Numbered from the stretch's first letter, positions 20,082-29,349 are shown. The stretch: DNA of 64,000 bases from DASQFQ01 sp963722815 (GCA_963722815.1 CAVROM010000003.1:62001-126000), one strand, 5' to 3'. Notes: generated by a model from the sequence alone, not told the origin. Numbers and translations are program-made.

Positions 20082-20750
20082 TTGACCATACGCTTGGTGT
20101 GCGGAGAAGACAGCTACATCGCCCGCGAGGGGATCCTCCGAGCCCTCGAGGCCGAGGAGGACATCGAGGTCGTCGCGACGTGCCGCGACTTCGACTCGCT
20201 TCGCGTAACGGTCGACGACGTCGTGCCCGACGTCGTACTGGCGGACATCTCGATGCCGCCCACGAACACAGACGAGGGCATCAGGCTCGCCGAGGAACTC
20301 CGCACGACCCACCCGGACATGGGAGTGGTGATCCTCAGCCAGTACGCCGAGCCGGTGTATGCGACCCAGCTCCTTGAGGCCGGCTCTGATCGCCGCGCCT
20401 ACCTGCTCAAGGATCGCGTCCAATACCGGAGCGACCTCACCCGCGCGGTGCGCGAGGTGGCCTCGGGCCGGTCGGTCGTCGACCCGCTCATCGTCGAGCT
20501 GCTCCTGGCCGCGCAGCGACAACGTTCCGACTACCACTTCGACGCGCTCACACCGCGCGAGCAGGAGATCCTCGCCCTGGTCGCCGAGGGGCGCAGCAAC
20601 GGAGCGATCGCCGAGCAGATCGTGATCACCAAGCGCGCCGTCGAGCGCCACATCAACTCGATCTTCATGAAGCTCGACCTCGGCGACTCGGAGAACATCA
20701 GCCGGCGCGTCAAGGCGGCTGTGCTGTATCTCGCCGGACAGGCCGCGTAA
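20082..20750 (+). CDS. NarL/FixJ-family response regulator
   Basis: 222 residues. Receiver domain (1-125) with phospho-acceptor D55 in VVLADISMPP and the conserved lysine in YLLKDRV; C-terminal LuxR-type helix-turn-helix (about 155-215: LTPREQEILALVAEGRSNGA, then KRAVERHINSIFMKLDL). TTG start at 20082 gives the expected MTIRLVCGEDS beginning; no strong ribosome site is seen. The histidine kinase at 21932-23842 (HisKA_3 type, the usual partner of NarL regulators) is two genes away on the other strand, so they probably form a two-component system. It is a candidate to bind the shared palindrome found in the 24-32 kb cluster. Confidence 0.9.
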   Translation: MTIRLVCGEDSYIAREGILRALEAEEDIEVVATCRDFDSLRVTVDDVVPDVVLADISMPPTNTDEGIRLAEELRTTHPDMGVVILSQYAEPVYATQLLEAGSDRRAYLLKDRVQYRSDLTRAVREVASGRSVVDPLIVELLLAAQRQRSDYHFDALTPREQEILALVAEGRSNGAIAEQIVITKRAVERHINSIFMKLDLGDSENISRRVKAAVLYLAGQAA

Positions 20751-20768
20751 AACACCGCTCACGTTCAC

Positions 20769-21221
20769 ATGCGTGCCACGTGGCGCGCCCGTCCAGGACA
20801 GTCGATCCTTCGTCAGGAGATGCGCAGCACCGGGCGATCCACAACGGGCGAAGCCGCTCGCGCGGGCGTGCTCACGGTGGACAATCACTCCCCGTTCCTC
20901 GCTGTGCTGCGCGCTGTCGTGCGCGCAACTGGCCATCTCGAGGTCGTCGGCGAAGCGCAGACCGGCGAGGATGCGATCGCGGCGGCCCAGGAGCTCGAAC
21001 CCGACATGGTCCTCATGGACGTGCAGATGCCGGGAATCGGCGGGCTCCGAGCAGCCGAGGAGATCAAGGCAAGCCGTCCGTCAACCGTGATGGTCCTCAT
21101 CTCGACCACGCACCCCGATGAGCTGCCACCCCGCGCGGCCGGCGACAGCATCGACGCGGTGATCTGGAAGAGCGTGCTCGACCCGCGGCTGTTGGACGAG
21201 ATCTGGCTTCACTCACAGTGA
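20769..21221 (+). CDS. Stand-alone receiver-domain protein
   Basis: CheY-like receiver without an output domain. Core: GVLTVDNHSPFLAVLRAVVR, phospho-acceptor D in MVLMDVQMPGIGGL, T/S region MVLISTTHPDEL, lysine in VIWKSVLDP. The first acidic pocket reads VDN instead of the usual DD/ED, so Mg binding may be altered. The start is uncertain: ATG 20769 or ATG 20820; AGGAG directly abuts the latter. The stop overlaps the next gene by 4 bp (GTGA), so the pair is coupled. Confidence 0.75.
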   Translation: MRATWRARPGQSILRQEMRSTGRSTTGEAARAGVLTVDNHSPFLAVLRAVVRATGHLEVVGEAQTGEDAIAAAQELEPDMVLMDVQMPGIGGLRAAEEIKASRPSTVMVLISTTHPDELPPRAAGDSIDAVIWKSVLDPRLLDEIWLHSQ

Positions 21222-21922
21222 CCAGCGGTGATGAGGGAGCGGATCAGCAGGTGCGCGCCCGGCGAGCCCTGCACGAGGCGCGGTGCGAGGCGACGGTCGT
21301 CCTCACGTTCGACGTCGCCCTGTACGCGGGCCTCGCCATCGTCGACAAGACGCAGGGCTGGGACATCATCGACCTGCCGTGGTGGGCGTGGCTGCTGCTC
21401 GCGGCGCCGGCGCTCATCCTCATGGCCCTGCTGGGTGCCGTGCCGCTCGCCGAGCTCAGCCCCGGGCGGGTGCGCAACGCCGGCTTCGTGTTGCTCGGGC
21501 TTCTGGTCGCCTCCGACGCGTTCGCCGTCGGCGTGCTGCTCGCCGCGCTCGTCGGCAGCAGCGCCGCGCGCCTGAGCGCAGGCGACCTGCTGGCGCACGG
21601 CATGGTCGTCTGGCTCAGCAATCTCGTGACCTTCGGGCTGCTGTTTTGGCAGCTCGACGCCGGCGGACCACGACTGCGCGCCGAGCAAGGGCGCAGTGAC
21701 CCCGACTTCCAGTTCCCGCAGGACATGGCCGGGCGGGCCGGCTGGAACTCGCGGCTCAGCGACTACCTCTACGTCTCACTCACCAACGCCATCGCGGTCA
21801 GCCCGACCGACACGATGCCGCTCACGCGCCGCGCCAAGGGCCTCATGGCCATCGAGTCGCTGATTTCATACACGGTCGTGATCCTCGTCGTCGCCCGCGC
21901 CGTGAACGTGCTCGGCTCGTGA
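21218..21922 (+). CDS. DUF1345-like membrane protein
   Basis: 234 residues, GTG start in a GTGA overlap with the receiver gene. Five or so hydrophobic segments: after a short cytosolic N-terminus, VVLTFDVALYAGLAIV, WWAWLLLAAPALILMALLGA, NAGFVLLGLLVASDAFAVGV, MVVWLSNLVTFGLLFW and a last helix ESLISYTVVILVVARAVNVL. The stretch YLYVSLTNAIAVSPTDTMPL before the last helix resembles the pore-loop-like region of DUF1345 and ion-channel proteins. Function unknown. Ends 9 bp from the converging histidine kinase gene with no room for a terminator. Confidence 0.6.
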   Translation: MTSGDEGADQQVRARRALHEARCEATVVLTFDVALYAGLAIVDKTQGWDIIDLPWWAWLLLAAPALILMALLGAVPLAELSPGRVRNAGFVLLGLLVASDAFAVGVLLAALVGSSAARLSAGDLLAHGMVVWLSNLVTFGLLFWQLDAGGPRLRAEQGRSDPDFQFPQDMAGRAGWNSRLSDYLYVSLTNAIAVSPTDTMPLTRRAKGLMAIESLISYTVVILVVARAVNVLGS

Positions 21923-21931
21923 CCAGCCGGA

Positions 21932-23842
21932 CTAGTGGTGCACGACAGGTGGCGTCGGTGCGGTGGGGGTGGGCGGCGCTGTGTGGCCGTTACCCGCCGG
22001 TGCCGCTCCTCGGGGTCTGCGCAGCGGCGGCAGGGCGTCGTCCGCAGGCGGGGTGACGGCCTCTGGGATCGTCCCGCGCACGGTCGTGCCCCGGCCCGGC
22101 GAAGAGACGATCTCGAGCTCACCGCCGACCGCACCGACGCGGTCGCGCATCCCGATCAGACCGTCGCCGGTGCCCCGCTCTGAGTGGTCGATTCCCACCC
22201 CATCATCACTGATCGCGAAATGGACTCGGTCGTAGTCACGACCGACGGTCGCGGCTACACGTACGTTGCTGCCCGCGTGCTTGATCGCGTTCTGGATCGC
22301 CTCCGCCGAGCAGAAGTAGATCGCTGCCTCGACCGACGGCGAGCAGCGCCCGATGCCCTCATCACTGACAGAAATCGCGATCGGAGCCGTCATCGCAACT
22401 GAGCGAAGAGCGTGCACGAGACCGCCGCTTCGCAGAACGTGCGGATAGATCCCGTGCGCCAGGCTGCGCAGCTCCTCGACCGCCGCTGCCGCGTCGTTGC
22501 CGATCGCCTCGAGCTGCGCGACGACCCGATCGTCCCTGATCTGCTGCTGCGCCAGCCGAAGCTTGACCTGGACCGCCATCAGCCGCTGCTGGGCGCCGTC
22601 ATGAAGATCGCGCTCAAGCCGACGGCGCTCGTGATCGGCGGTGTCCACGATCCGCAAGCGCGATGCGCGCAACTCATCCAGCAGGCGGACGTTCTCGACC
22701 AGCATCAGCGAGGTCGCCGCCAGGCCGTTGAGGTCAGCGGAGTCGATATCAAGGGTTGGTTGGTGGATCAGAGCAGCGACCGGGCCGTTGCCGTTCGTGA
22801 TGTGAGTGACGCTGCGCACCAGCGGGTCTCGTGGAAGCTCGAGCGGCGCGCCGTCGACATCGACGTAACCGGCGCGCTCGGGCGCCCACAGGGCGAGCGT
22901 GGTGGACGGATCCCCGAGCGCCTCGCCGATCACCGTCTGCACACCCGCGGCGGTGAGCGGCTTCCCGCCCGCGCGCACCGCGATCTGTCCAACGCTCCTC
23001 GACGCAGCCAGGTCCTGCCATACCAGCCCGAGGAGAATTGCGATCGGAATCGCCAGGCCCAGCACGCCATTGACGATCGTCACCACCGACGCCGTCTCGG
23101 GATAAGCGGGGAGAACGTACAGGGAGATCACAAACCAGGCGACGGTGGCGGTAAAGACGGCGGTCACCGGGGTGAGCGCGCGGCGCAACATGGCCCCCGG
23201 CGCACGCGCTTTTGCGAATAGCAACATCGTGAGGCCGATCAGTGCGATCGTGAACACGATGCTCGCCGCCGTGTTCAGTGCCGTCCCGATCACAGCATCG
23301 CCGCCGACCAGGGCATTGGGAGGGCAGCTGGTCCCGCAGTCGTTGAACGAGCCGGCCCCGGGAAACGTTGGCGATAGGGCCAGGATCAGGCTCCACACCA
23401 CAGCCGTGCTCAGCGCATAGGCACGGATGAACGCACGCTCGAGCCTCGACTCGAGACGACCCCCCGGATAAGACAGCAGCAGATAAGCCGTGTACACGAC
23501 ATACACGGCCCAGAACACCATCCCCAACGTGTACGCCGCCGACGCTCCCGACGCATTGAACGACGTCGCGGCATACAGGAATCCGTTCCCGACAAGGAGC
23601 GGGCCGAACCTGCCTTCCGGTCGACGCCACCACCTGTACAGCCCCACCGACACATATGACGCGACGACCAGGGCTCGCCAGATCGAAACCGACTTCGGGT
23701 CAACGAGGATCGGGCTGTTAGCGACCGCCCACGCCGTCAGCGCCGTCGCAACGATCCCCGCCACGCCGGCCGCGACCAACACAAGCGCGCGCGGCGCGGC
23801 GCGCCGACGCCGATCGAGTCTTGAAGCTGATGCGGTCGCCAC
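21932..23842 (-). CDS. Membrane histidine kinase (HisKA_3, NarX-like)
   Basis: 636 residues. About eight hydrophobic helices in residues 15-270, a GAF-like sensor region (about 280-385), then the dimerisation/phosphotransfer motif ERRRLERDLHDGAQQRLMAV with H414, N-box EAIQNAIKHA, G1 box ISDDGVGID and G2 GTGDGLIGMRDRVGAVGG. The C-terminal tail is Pro/Ala/His-rich. Likely partner of the NarL-type regulator at 20082. Its upstream region is shared with the divergent DUF6325 gene and contains promoter element E, suggesting autoregulation. Confidence 0.9.
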   Translation of the reverse strand: MATASASRLDRRRRAAPRALVLVAAGVAGIVATALTAWAVANSPILVDPKSVSIWRALVVASYVSVGLYRWWRRPEGRFGPLLVGNGFLYAATSFNASGASAAYTLGMVFWAVYVVYTAYLLLSYPGGRLESRLERAFIRAYALSTAVVWSLILALSPTFPGAGSFNDCGTSCPPNALVGGDAVIGTALNTAASIVFTIALIGLTMLLFAKARAPGAMLRRALTPVTAVFTATVAWFVISLYVLPAYPETASVVTIVNGVLGLAIPIAILLGLVWQDLAASRSVGQIAVRAGGKPLTAAGVQTVIGEALGDPSTTLALWAPERAGYVDVDGAPLELPRDPLVRSVTHITNGNGPVAALIHQPTLDIDSADLNGLAATSLMLVENVRLLDELRASRLRIVDTADHERRRLERDLHDGAQQRLMAVQVKLRLAQQQIRDDRVVAQLEAIGNDAAAAVEELRSLAHGIYPHVLRSGGLVHALRSVAMTAPIAISVSDEGIGRCSPSVEAAIYFCSAEAIQNAIKHAGSNVRVAATVGRDYDRVHFAISDDGVGIDHSERGTGDGLIGMRDRVGAVGGELEIVSSPGRGTTVRGTIPEAVTPPADDALPPLRRPRGAAPAGNGHTAPPTPTAPTPPVVHH

Positions 23843-23936
23843 CGAGATCGAGTCCCGGCCGTATCCTCCGGGCAGACTGGTACCGCTGTCAACCGTGAGG
23901 ACCTAACCCGGACGCCCGCAGCCGCAGGGCCGCAAT

Positions 23937-23956
23937 TTCACCCGATCGGGACGAGG
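23937..23956 (+). promoter_or_regulatory. Shared palindromic promoter element, site E
   Basis: TTCACC-CGATCG-GGACGAG in the divergent gap between the histidine kinase and the DUF6325 gene. It is almost the same as site C before amidotransferase 1 (TCACCC-S-ATCGGGAYGAGGC over 20 bases) and fits the ATCAYC-N6-GGATGAT layout with two changes. Confidence 0.45.
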
Positions 23957-24039
23957 CGCGGCGTCGCAGGTGGATCGAGACTCGTCGGAGCGGCGAGAGC
24001 CGCGGCGCCGACTTGTCATTCGATCTGAAGGAGACAGCG

Positions 24040-24585
24040 ATGGCGATAGGACCCGTCCAGCTCATCGTGCTGGGCTTCGAGCATCCAAACTTCCACGGGG
24101 AGATCATTGCCGAGCTCGAGCGCCTGCGCGAGAGCGACACGGTGCGCGTGATCGACGCGCTGGCCGTCTACAAGGACGCCGCCGGCGAGTTCGAGGTCGA
24201 ACACCTCAGCAACCTCACCCGGGACGAGGCGGTCGAGCTCGGCAGCAAGGTCGGCGCGCTCATCGGGCTCGGGATCGAGGGCGAAGAAGGCCTCTCAGCC
24301 GGCGCCGATGCCGGCGCGGAAGCGGCCGCCGACGGCATCCAGGTCTTCGACGACGAGGACGCCTGGGACGTCCTCGAGGACATCCCGAACGACTCGGCCG
24401 CCGCGCTCGTGCTGATCGAGCACCACTGGGCGGTACCGCTGCGCGACGCCGTCATGCGCGCCGGCGGCTTCCGCCTCGCCGATGGCTTCATCAGCCCGCT
24501 CGACCTCGTCGAGATCGGCCTGGTCACCGCCGAGGAGGCCCAGGAGCTGCACGCCCAGGAAACCGCGGCAACCGCCGCAGACTGA
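24040..24585 (+). CDS. DUF6325-family protein
   Basis: 181 residues. ATG 24040 is preceded by GAAGGAGACAGCG; an in-frame codon 27 bp earlier lacks such a site. It starts MAIGPVQLIVLGFEHPNFHG, then VRVIDALAVYKDAAGEFEVE, which is the DUF6325/DUF1269-like pattern; a central acidic/Gly-Ala linker (EGEEGLSAGADAGAEAAADG) replaces the membrane segment; the second half has LVLIEHHWAVPLRDAVMRAG. Function unknown, probably stress-linked. A 23-aa Arg-rich peptide gene follows after 21 bp. Confidence 0.75.
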   Translation: MAIGPVQLIVLGFEHPNFHGEIIAELERLRESDTVRVIDALAVYKDAAGEFEVEHLSNLTRDEAVELGSKVGALIGLGIEGEEGLSAGADAGAEAAADGIQVFDDEDAWDVLEDIPNDSAAALVLIEHHWAVPLRDAVMRAGGFRLADGFISPLDLVEIGLVTAEEAQELHAQETAATAAD

Positions 24586-24606
24586 CCCAGGACCGAGGAG
24601 ACCCAC

Positions 24607-24678
24607 ATGATGGGATCACGCAGAGTCGCCCGCCGCACCGGCCGCCGCACCGCCCGACGCGTCTCACGACGCCGCTGA
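24607..24678 (+). CDS. 23-residue arginine-rich peptide
   Basis: A very short frame, MMGSRRVARRTGRRTARRVS plus three Arg, ending TGA. It is supported by a good ribosome site (GAGGAGACCC ending 3 bp before ATG) and by its position 21 bp after the DUF6325 stop. Ten of 23 residues are Arg. It could bind nucleic acid or be the stub of a longer basic membrane protein often found beside DUF6325 genes. Not recognised as a known family. Confidence 0.45.
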   Translation: MMGSRRVARRTGRRTARRVSRRR

Positions 24679-24838
24679 ACATCGGGGGCGTTCGCATGCG
24701 GGCGCCCAGCGATTGCCGATCGGTTAGCACGCCGCCCTCGACGGCTTCGCGGCGCTGCCGCGTGCGCCTAGGTGCGCGGGTGCTGCGGCTGCAGGGAGGC
24801 GAACCTTCCGTCACCGACTCGGCGGCCTCGAGATCATC

Positions 24839-26158
24839 GTGAGCGCGAGGCCACGTCCCGGCTCCGGCGAGGGGTCGCAACCGGGCCCCGGCGGTGTGGC
24901 CGTGGCGCGGTCGCCGGGGTTCTGGCGACTGATGGCGTACGCGGCATTCTTCGGGGTCGTCCTCGCGTTCGCCAGCTTGGCGTTCCTGGGGTTGATCAAT
25001 GGCGCGACCAAGCTCTGGTTCACCTTGCCGAAGAACCCCGGTTGGTTGGACGGGAGCCTCTGGTGGGTGGCGGTGACCGGGGCTGCCGGGGTGCTCGTGG
25101 GCGTGCTTCGACGGCTGTTCCGGCTGCCGGCCAAGTTGCCCGGCACGGTCGAGGAGCTGAAAGACCAACGTGTCGAGCCCTCCACCGCCCCGAAAGCGGT
25201 TGCCGTATCGCTCGTGTCGCTCGCCGGCGGCGCGAGCCTCGGACCAGAAGGCGCGCTGGGGATGATGGGGGGCGGGCTCGGAACCTGGATCTCGGAGCGG
25301 CAGAACCTCAGCCAAGACATGCGGGCGACGAACACGCTGACCGGAATGTCCGCAGCGTACGGCGGCCTGTTGTCGGCCCCGCTTCTGGCGACGATCCTGG
25401 TGCTCGAACTTGCGCGCCCGAAGCGTGATCACTTCTCGCAGACGCTTATCGGGGCTCTGCTGGCCTCGACGGTCTCCTTCGCGGTGTACTTCCCGATCGC
25501 GGGGTCGACGTTCGTCGGGATCTACTCGGTGCCGTCGTTCAAGTACGAGGACTGGCAGCTGCTGGCGGCCGTTCCCCTGGGCCTGGCCGCCGGGGCGCTC
25601 GCGCTGATCACGATGGTCGCGGTCGCCGGCGTCACGCGGCTCGCCGCTCGTCTCGGCAACCGGACAATCCTCCGCTCGGCGATCGGGGGCGTCGCGTTCG
25701 GGCTCGTCGGCGTGGCGCTGCCGCTGACGCTGTTCACCGGAACCGATCAGCTCACGACCGTGATCGAGGAAGGGGCCGGGCTCGGCGCCGGCCTGTTGAT
25801 CGCGGTCGTGTTCGCGAAGATCCTCGTGTTCGCGGTCTGCGAGGCCACCGGCTTCATCGGTGGGGAGTTCCTCGTGATGCTGTTCATCGGCGGTACGGCC
25901 GGAATCACCGCCCACCTGCTGATCCCGGGGCTGCCGGAGGCGCTCGCGTTCACGGCGATGTTCGCCGCCCTCCCGGGAGCGCTGGTCGCCGCCCCGTTCT
26001 CACTGCTCCTGCTCGCCGTCATCACGACCCAGATCGGCGCCCTACAGACAGTCCCCGTCACCATCGCCGTCATCACCGCCTACCTTGCCGTCTCCGGCTC
26101 CGGTCTGCTCATCGCCATGGCGCAACGGCAACGCAAGACCGCAGCCTCCACCGCATGA
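24839..26158 (+). CDS. ClC-family chloride channel/antiporter
   Basis: 439 residues from GTG 24839. About ten membrane helices. The ClC signature is present as SLAGGASLGPEGALGMMGGG, with the gating glutamate in GPEG, and the second half has GFIGGEFLVMLFIGGTAGIT, the counterpart of the GGxFxP filter region. A polar N-terminus (about 25 residues) precedes the first helix. It would move chloride, or fluoride/other anions, possibly coupled to protons. It lies in the stress cluster; no clear copy of the shared palindrome is seen in front of it. Confidence 0.85.
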   Translation: MSARPRPGSGEGSQPGPGGVAVARSPGFWRLMAYAAFFGVVLAFASLAFLGLINGATKLWFTLPKNPGWLDGSLWWVAVTGAAGVLVGVLRRLFRLPAKLPGTVEELKDQRVEPSTAPKAVAVSLVSLAGGASLGPEGALGMMGGGLGTWISERQNLSQDMRATNTLTGMSAAYGGLLSAPLLATILVLELARPKRDHFSQTLIGALLASTVSFAVYFPIAGSTFVGIYSVPSFKYEDWQLLAAVPLGLAAGALALITMVAVAGVTRLAARLGNRTILRSAIGGVAFGLVGVALPLTLFTGTDQLTTVIEEGAGLGAGLLIAVVFAKILVFAVCEATGFIGGEFLVMLFIGGTAGITAHLLIPGLPEALAFTAMFAALPGALVAAPFSLLLLAVITTQIGALQTVPVTIAVITAYLAVSGSGLLIAMAQRQRKTAASTA

Positions 26159-26266
26159 GCAACGTCGGATCCGCTATGGGAGACACAGTGCCATGTCGGA
26201 GTGTCCGTTCATGCGTCTCGACACCTGCGTCGGCGCCTCGATTCGGATGCGAGATCGCATCCTCGT

Positions 26267-27125
26267 CTACGGCGACGAGAGGGTGGCCCCCGGAACCTGT
26301 GGGCGGAACGGCTCGTGTTCGAGCACGCCGCCACTTCTCACGATGACCGAGGACGACTCGTCGATCTCATGCCACACGCCCGGCAGGTCCGAGAACGGCT
26401 CGGACGCGATCAGCCGGTCCTCGGACGTCGCCGTCGCGAACCACATCTTCTTGTCGGGATACAGCTGGTGCAGCGAGTCGATGTCAGGTGACGCGAAGAG
26501 CGATCGCGCGCGGCCCTCGGTCGCGTACCGCGTGGCCCACAGGCTGCTGCCGTCCGAGACGCCGAAGGTCCCTTGCACCATCGGCGCGACGCCGCGCTGG
26601 GTGGCGGTCGCCTCGATCAGCCCGACGGTGCGCTCGAGCGCTCGGATCGGGTCCTCCTCGAGCCCGAGCGTCAGCGCGAGCCTGAAGACCACCTCCGTGT
26701 CGGTCGAGCCCATGATGCCGGCGAACAGCTCCGGATCGATCGCCATCATCAGGTCCCGCCGGATGGCATGGAAGTCACCGATGTAGCCGTTGTGCACGAA
26801 CAGCCAGCGCCCGTGCCGGAAGGGATGGCAGTTGGTCTGCGTGACCGGTGACCCGATCGCCGCGCGAACGTGCACCATGAACAGGGGCGACTCGGTGTGT
26901 GCTGCGAGCTCGCGCAGGTTCGCGTCGCCCCAGGCGGGCGCGACGTTGTGGTAGACGCCAGGGCCTTCGCCGGCGCCGTACCAGCCGACCCCCTGTGCCG
27001 TCGCCGTTCGTCATCTCGGCGCCCATGCGCGAATGCAGGCTCTGGTCGACGATCCCGTGCTGAGTCTTGAAGAGCAGCTCCTCGATGAGCACGGGCTGCC
27101 CGTGCCATGCCATCCAGCGACACAT
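26267..27125 (-). CDS. Class II glutamine amidotransferase 1 (EgtC/YafJ-like)
   Basis: Ntn-type glutaminase domain protein. After removal of Met the catalytic Cys is N-terminal (MCRWMAWHGQPV). The family contacts are present: GAEMTNGDGTG, HVRAAIGSPVTQTNCHPFRH, WLFVHNGYIGDFHAIRR, STDTEVVFRLALTLG. One frame slip near 26995 lies in a run of five C, where VGWYGAGEGPGVYH continues in the next frame, so it is probably a sequencing error. ATG has GGGAGG upstream. It is homologous along its whole length to the copy at 31676-32530. No ergothioneine genes are nearby, so the acceptor substrate is unknown. Promoter element C lies 52 bp upstream. Confidence 0.85.
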
Positions 27126-27175
27126 CGCATCCTCCCTCGTTGAAGGCTCATCATCGAACCTCCCCACCCGCACGG

Positions 27176-27195
27176 CCTCATCCCGATGGGGTGAC
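27176..27195 (-). promoter_or_regulatory. Shared palindromic promoter element, site C
   Basis: On the minus strand GTCACC-CCATCG-GGATGAG, 52 bp upstream of amidotransferase 1. It fits ATCAYC-N6-GGATGAT with one change per arm. Confidence 0.5.
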
Positions 27196-27245
27196 CCGGC
27201 GAATGGAGCAGGGCGCCCTGACCGCCCCTCCGATCAGAACCGCTT

Positions 27246-27962
27246 TCAGCCGAGGAGCCGTATGAGGCCGCGTCCGATGAAGAACAGCCCGGCGGCGCCG
27301 AGCAGCCCGACGGTGAGCCCGAGACCGCGGCGAGCGATCTGATCGCGCAAAGCAGCGAGCCCGCGCTCGCTGGGACCGGGGGCAACCCTGGTCAGGATGA
27401 TGGGCGCCCACGCAGGCGTTGTGACGAGGCCGACAAGCACGAGGACGAGCACCGCTTCAGCTGCGACCTCGACGTCAGCTCGGGAGATCTCTTTGGCGGC
27501 CGGTGCGAGCAGAGCCAGCGTCGTGACGTTCGTCGCCATGGCGAACATGCCGAACGCGAACACGGCGAGCGCCGGGCGCGACTCACTCGCATCCCGGTCG
27601 TCGTCACCGCCCTTGGGACTCGGCGACCCGCCCCGGCGCCGCCCCACGACGAGAACGAGCACAGCCACATTGACCAAGGCCAGGCCGACGACGACGTCCA
27701 GCGTCGCGTCGAGGTGTGGCTCGGTCGGGAGTGAGATCGCGCGTCCAAACAGCACGATCGTGACGACGATCGCAGACGTGGTGAGGACCACGCCGGCGGC
27801 GTACCGCGCCGCTGCCCTACCACCGTCGGGCCCGGCCAAGAGCAGCGTTTGCTCGGTCAACATCACCGGGCTGACCGCTCCGATGAGACCGAGCGGGATG
27901 ACGACCGCGAGCGCCGCCAGCACGGACCGGACTATAGGTCCCGCGAGTCCCGCCGAGATCAT
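27246..27962 (-). CDS. GAP/Sap-family membrane protein 1
   Basis: 238 residues with six hydrophobic helices. The first half has PLGLIGAVSPVMLTEQTLLL and GRAAARYAAGVVLTTSAIVV, then a charged loop (RRRGGSPSPKGGDDDRDASE) and a second half beginning LAVFAFGMFAMATNVTTLAL, the pseudo-symmetric layout of GAP (Sap, sulfolipid-addressing) and LysE-like transporters. Substrate unknown. Start ATG 27962 lies inside the palindrome D; an alternative GTG start at 27923 would match the usual shorter N-terminus. No good ribosome site for either. Divergent from the membrane protein at 27995. Confidence 0.75.
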   Translation of the reverse strand: MISAGLAGPIVRSVLAALAVVIPLGLIGAVSPVMLTEQTLLLAGPDGGRAAARYAAGVVLTTSAIVVTIVLFGRAISLPTEPHLDATLDVVVGLALVNVAVLVLVVGRRRGGSPSPKGGDDDRDASESRPALAVFAFGMFAMATNVTTLALLAPAAKEISRADVEVAAEAVLVLVLVGLVTTPAWAPIILTRVAPGPSERGLAALRDQIARRGLGLTVGLLGAAGLFFIGRGLIRLLG

Positions 27963-27977
27963 CCCATTGGGATGATG
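27958..27977. promoter_or_regulatory. Shared palindromic promoter element, site D (perfect palindrome)
   Basis: ATCATCCCATTGGGATGAT is a perfect inverted repeat with 9-bp arms around a single T, placed between two divergent genes (27962 minus, 27995 plus) and overlapping the annotated start of the former. Best copy of the shared element. Confidence 0.65.
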
Positions 27978-27994
27978 TCGGCCGGCACGTTGCG

Positions 27995-29203
27995 GTGCAC
28001 GATGCACCCGTGACCGAGACCCAGCCTGCGCCCGAGGCCGCTGCCGTCGAGACCGGGGGGATAAGCGGGCGTCGTCGCGCGCTCGTGTGGACGGTGATCG
28101 TGGTCTCTTCGGTGATCGCGCTGGGATCGATCCTGACCACCTGGGTCCACCGGCAGATGCTCGACAACCAGGCCTGGAAGGACGCAAGTGCCCGGCTGAT
28201 CGAGAATCCGGAGGTCCAGAGCGCGCTTTCGGTCTTCCTGGTCAACGAGCTCTACGACAACGTGAATGTCGCTTCGGGGCTCGAGGAGCGGCTGCCCGCC
28301 AACCTCAAGCCGCTGGCCTCACCGGTCGCCGCCGCGCTGCGGGACCCCGCCACGAAGAGTGTCAAGCGGCTGCTCGAGGCGCAGCGTGTACAGCAGCTCT
28401 GGATCAATGCCAACGGCTTGGCGCACGAGAAGCTCGTCAACGTGCTCGAGGACAAGACCGGCCACGGCATCTCGACCGGCAACGGTGTGGTGACGCTGGA
28501 TCTGAGCGAGCTGGTGACGGAGATCGGGACCGAGCTCGGGGTGCCGGCCTCGGCGCTGGCCAAGATCCCCCCGGACACCGGGGTGATCACGGTCATGCGC
28601 TCCGACCAGCTGTCCGCGGCACAGACGGCGGTACGGGGGGTGCGCGTCCTCAGCACGGCGCTGCTGGTCCTCGTGCTCGCGCTGTATGCGCTCGCGATCT
28701 ACCTGGCGCGCGGTGAGCGCCGGCAGACGCTGCGGAACATCGGCTTCGCGTTCGTGCTCGTCGGCCTCACCGTGCTCGTCGTGCGCCGCGTGGCCGGCAA
28801 CGTCGCGATCGACGCGCTCACGGCCCCGCAAGGGGAGGACGCGGGTCGCCGGGCGTGGCTGATCGGCAGCGAGATCCTCATGGAGATCGGGTGGGCGGTG
28901 ATCCTCTACGGCGCCATCGCCGTCGCGGGGGCGGTCTTCGCCGGGCCGACCAAGACCGCGACCAGCCTCCGCAAGCGGGTCGCGCCGGTGCTCAACGAGC
29001 GCCCGGGCATCGCCTGGGCCGCCGTCGGCGCCGTCTTCCTCCTGCTCGTCCTGTGGGGCGGCACGCACGCGCTCCGTACGTGGTGGGGCATCCTCCTGCT
29101 CGGCGCGCTGCTCGCCATCGGCGTCGTCGCGCTGCGGCACCAGACGTTGCGAGAGTCTCACGGTGTGCAAGCCAATACCGCCGCGGAACTCGCGCCCGCC
29201 TGA
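27995..29203 (+). CDS. Multi-pass membrane protein of unknown function
   Basis: 402 residues; GTG 27995 or GTG 28010 (VTETQPAPEAAAVETGG) may be the start. One helix at about residues 28-48 (ALVWTVIVVSSVIALGSILT), a ~170-residue extracytoplasmic domain (LEERLPANLKPLASPVAAAL, then VQQLWINANGLAHEKLVNVL), then helices at about 215-240, 250-265, 290-315, 335-355 and 360-380. No known motif. A shortened copy of this gene and its promoter lies at 31044-31277 on the other strand. Divergent from GAP protein 1 with the perfect palindrome D between them. Confidence 0.7.
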   Translation: MHDAPVTETQPAPEAAAVETGGISGRRRALVWTVIVVSSVIALGSILTTWVHRQMLDNQAWKDASARLIENPEVQSALSVFLVNELYDNVNVASGLEERLPANLKPLASPVAAALRDPATKSVKRLLEAQRVQQLWINANGLAHEKLVNVLEDKTGHGISTGNGVVTLDLSELVTEIGTELGVPASALAKIPPDTGVITVMRSDQLSAAQTAVRGVRVLSTALLVLVLALYALAIYLARGERRQTLRNIGFAFVLVGLTVLVVRRVAGNVAIDALTAPQGEDAGRRAWLIGSEILMEIGWAVILYGAIAVAGAVFAGPTKTATSLRKRVAPVLNERPGIAWAAVGAVFLLLVLWGGTHALRTWWGILLLGALLAIGVVALRHQTLRESHGVQANTAAELAPA

Positions 29204-29349
29204 ACCGCGCCGCCCAGGGTCCGAGGCCCTCGGGAAACCAGGCGCTAGACGGCCGCCTGGATCTCGCGCGCGCGTAACGTCCGGAGCGGCATGAGACGAT
29301 CGCGGTCCGACCACGGAAGCGTCGGCTTCGTACCCCCGGGGATCTTGCG

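Noticed and set aside
27929..27941. GGACTATAGGTCC, similar to a DosR-type box (GGGACTTTAGTCCC)
   Set aside because: Arms are offset by one base, the site lies inside the start of the GAP protein 1 gene, and no second copy was found. The ATCAYC palindrome explains the region better.
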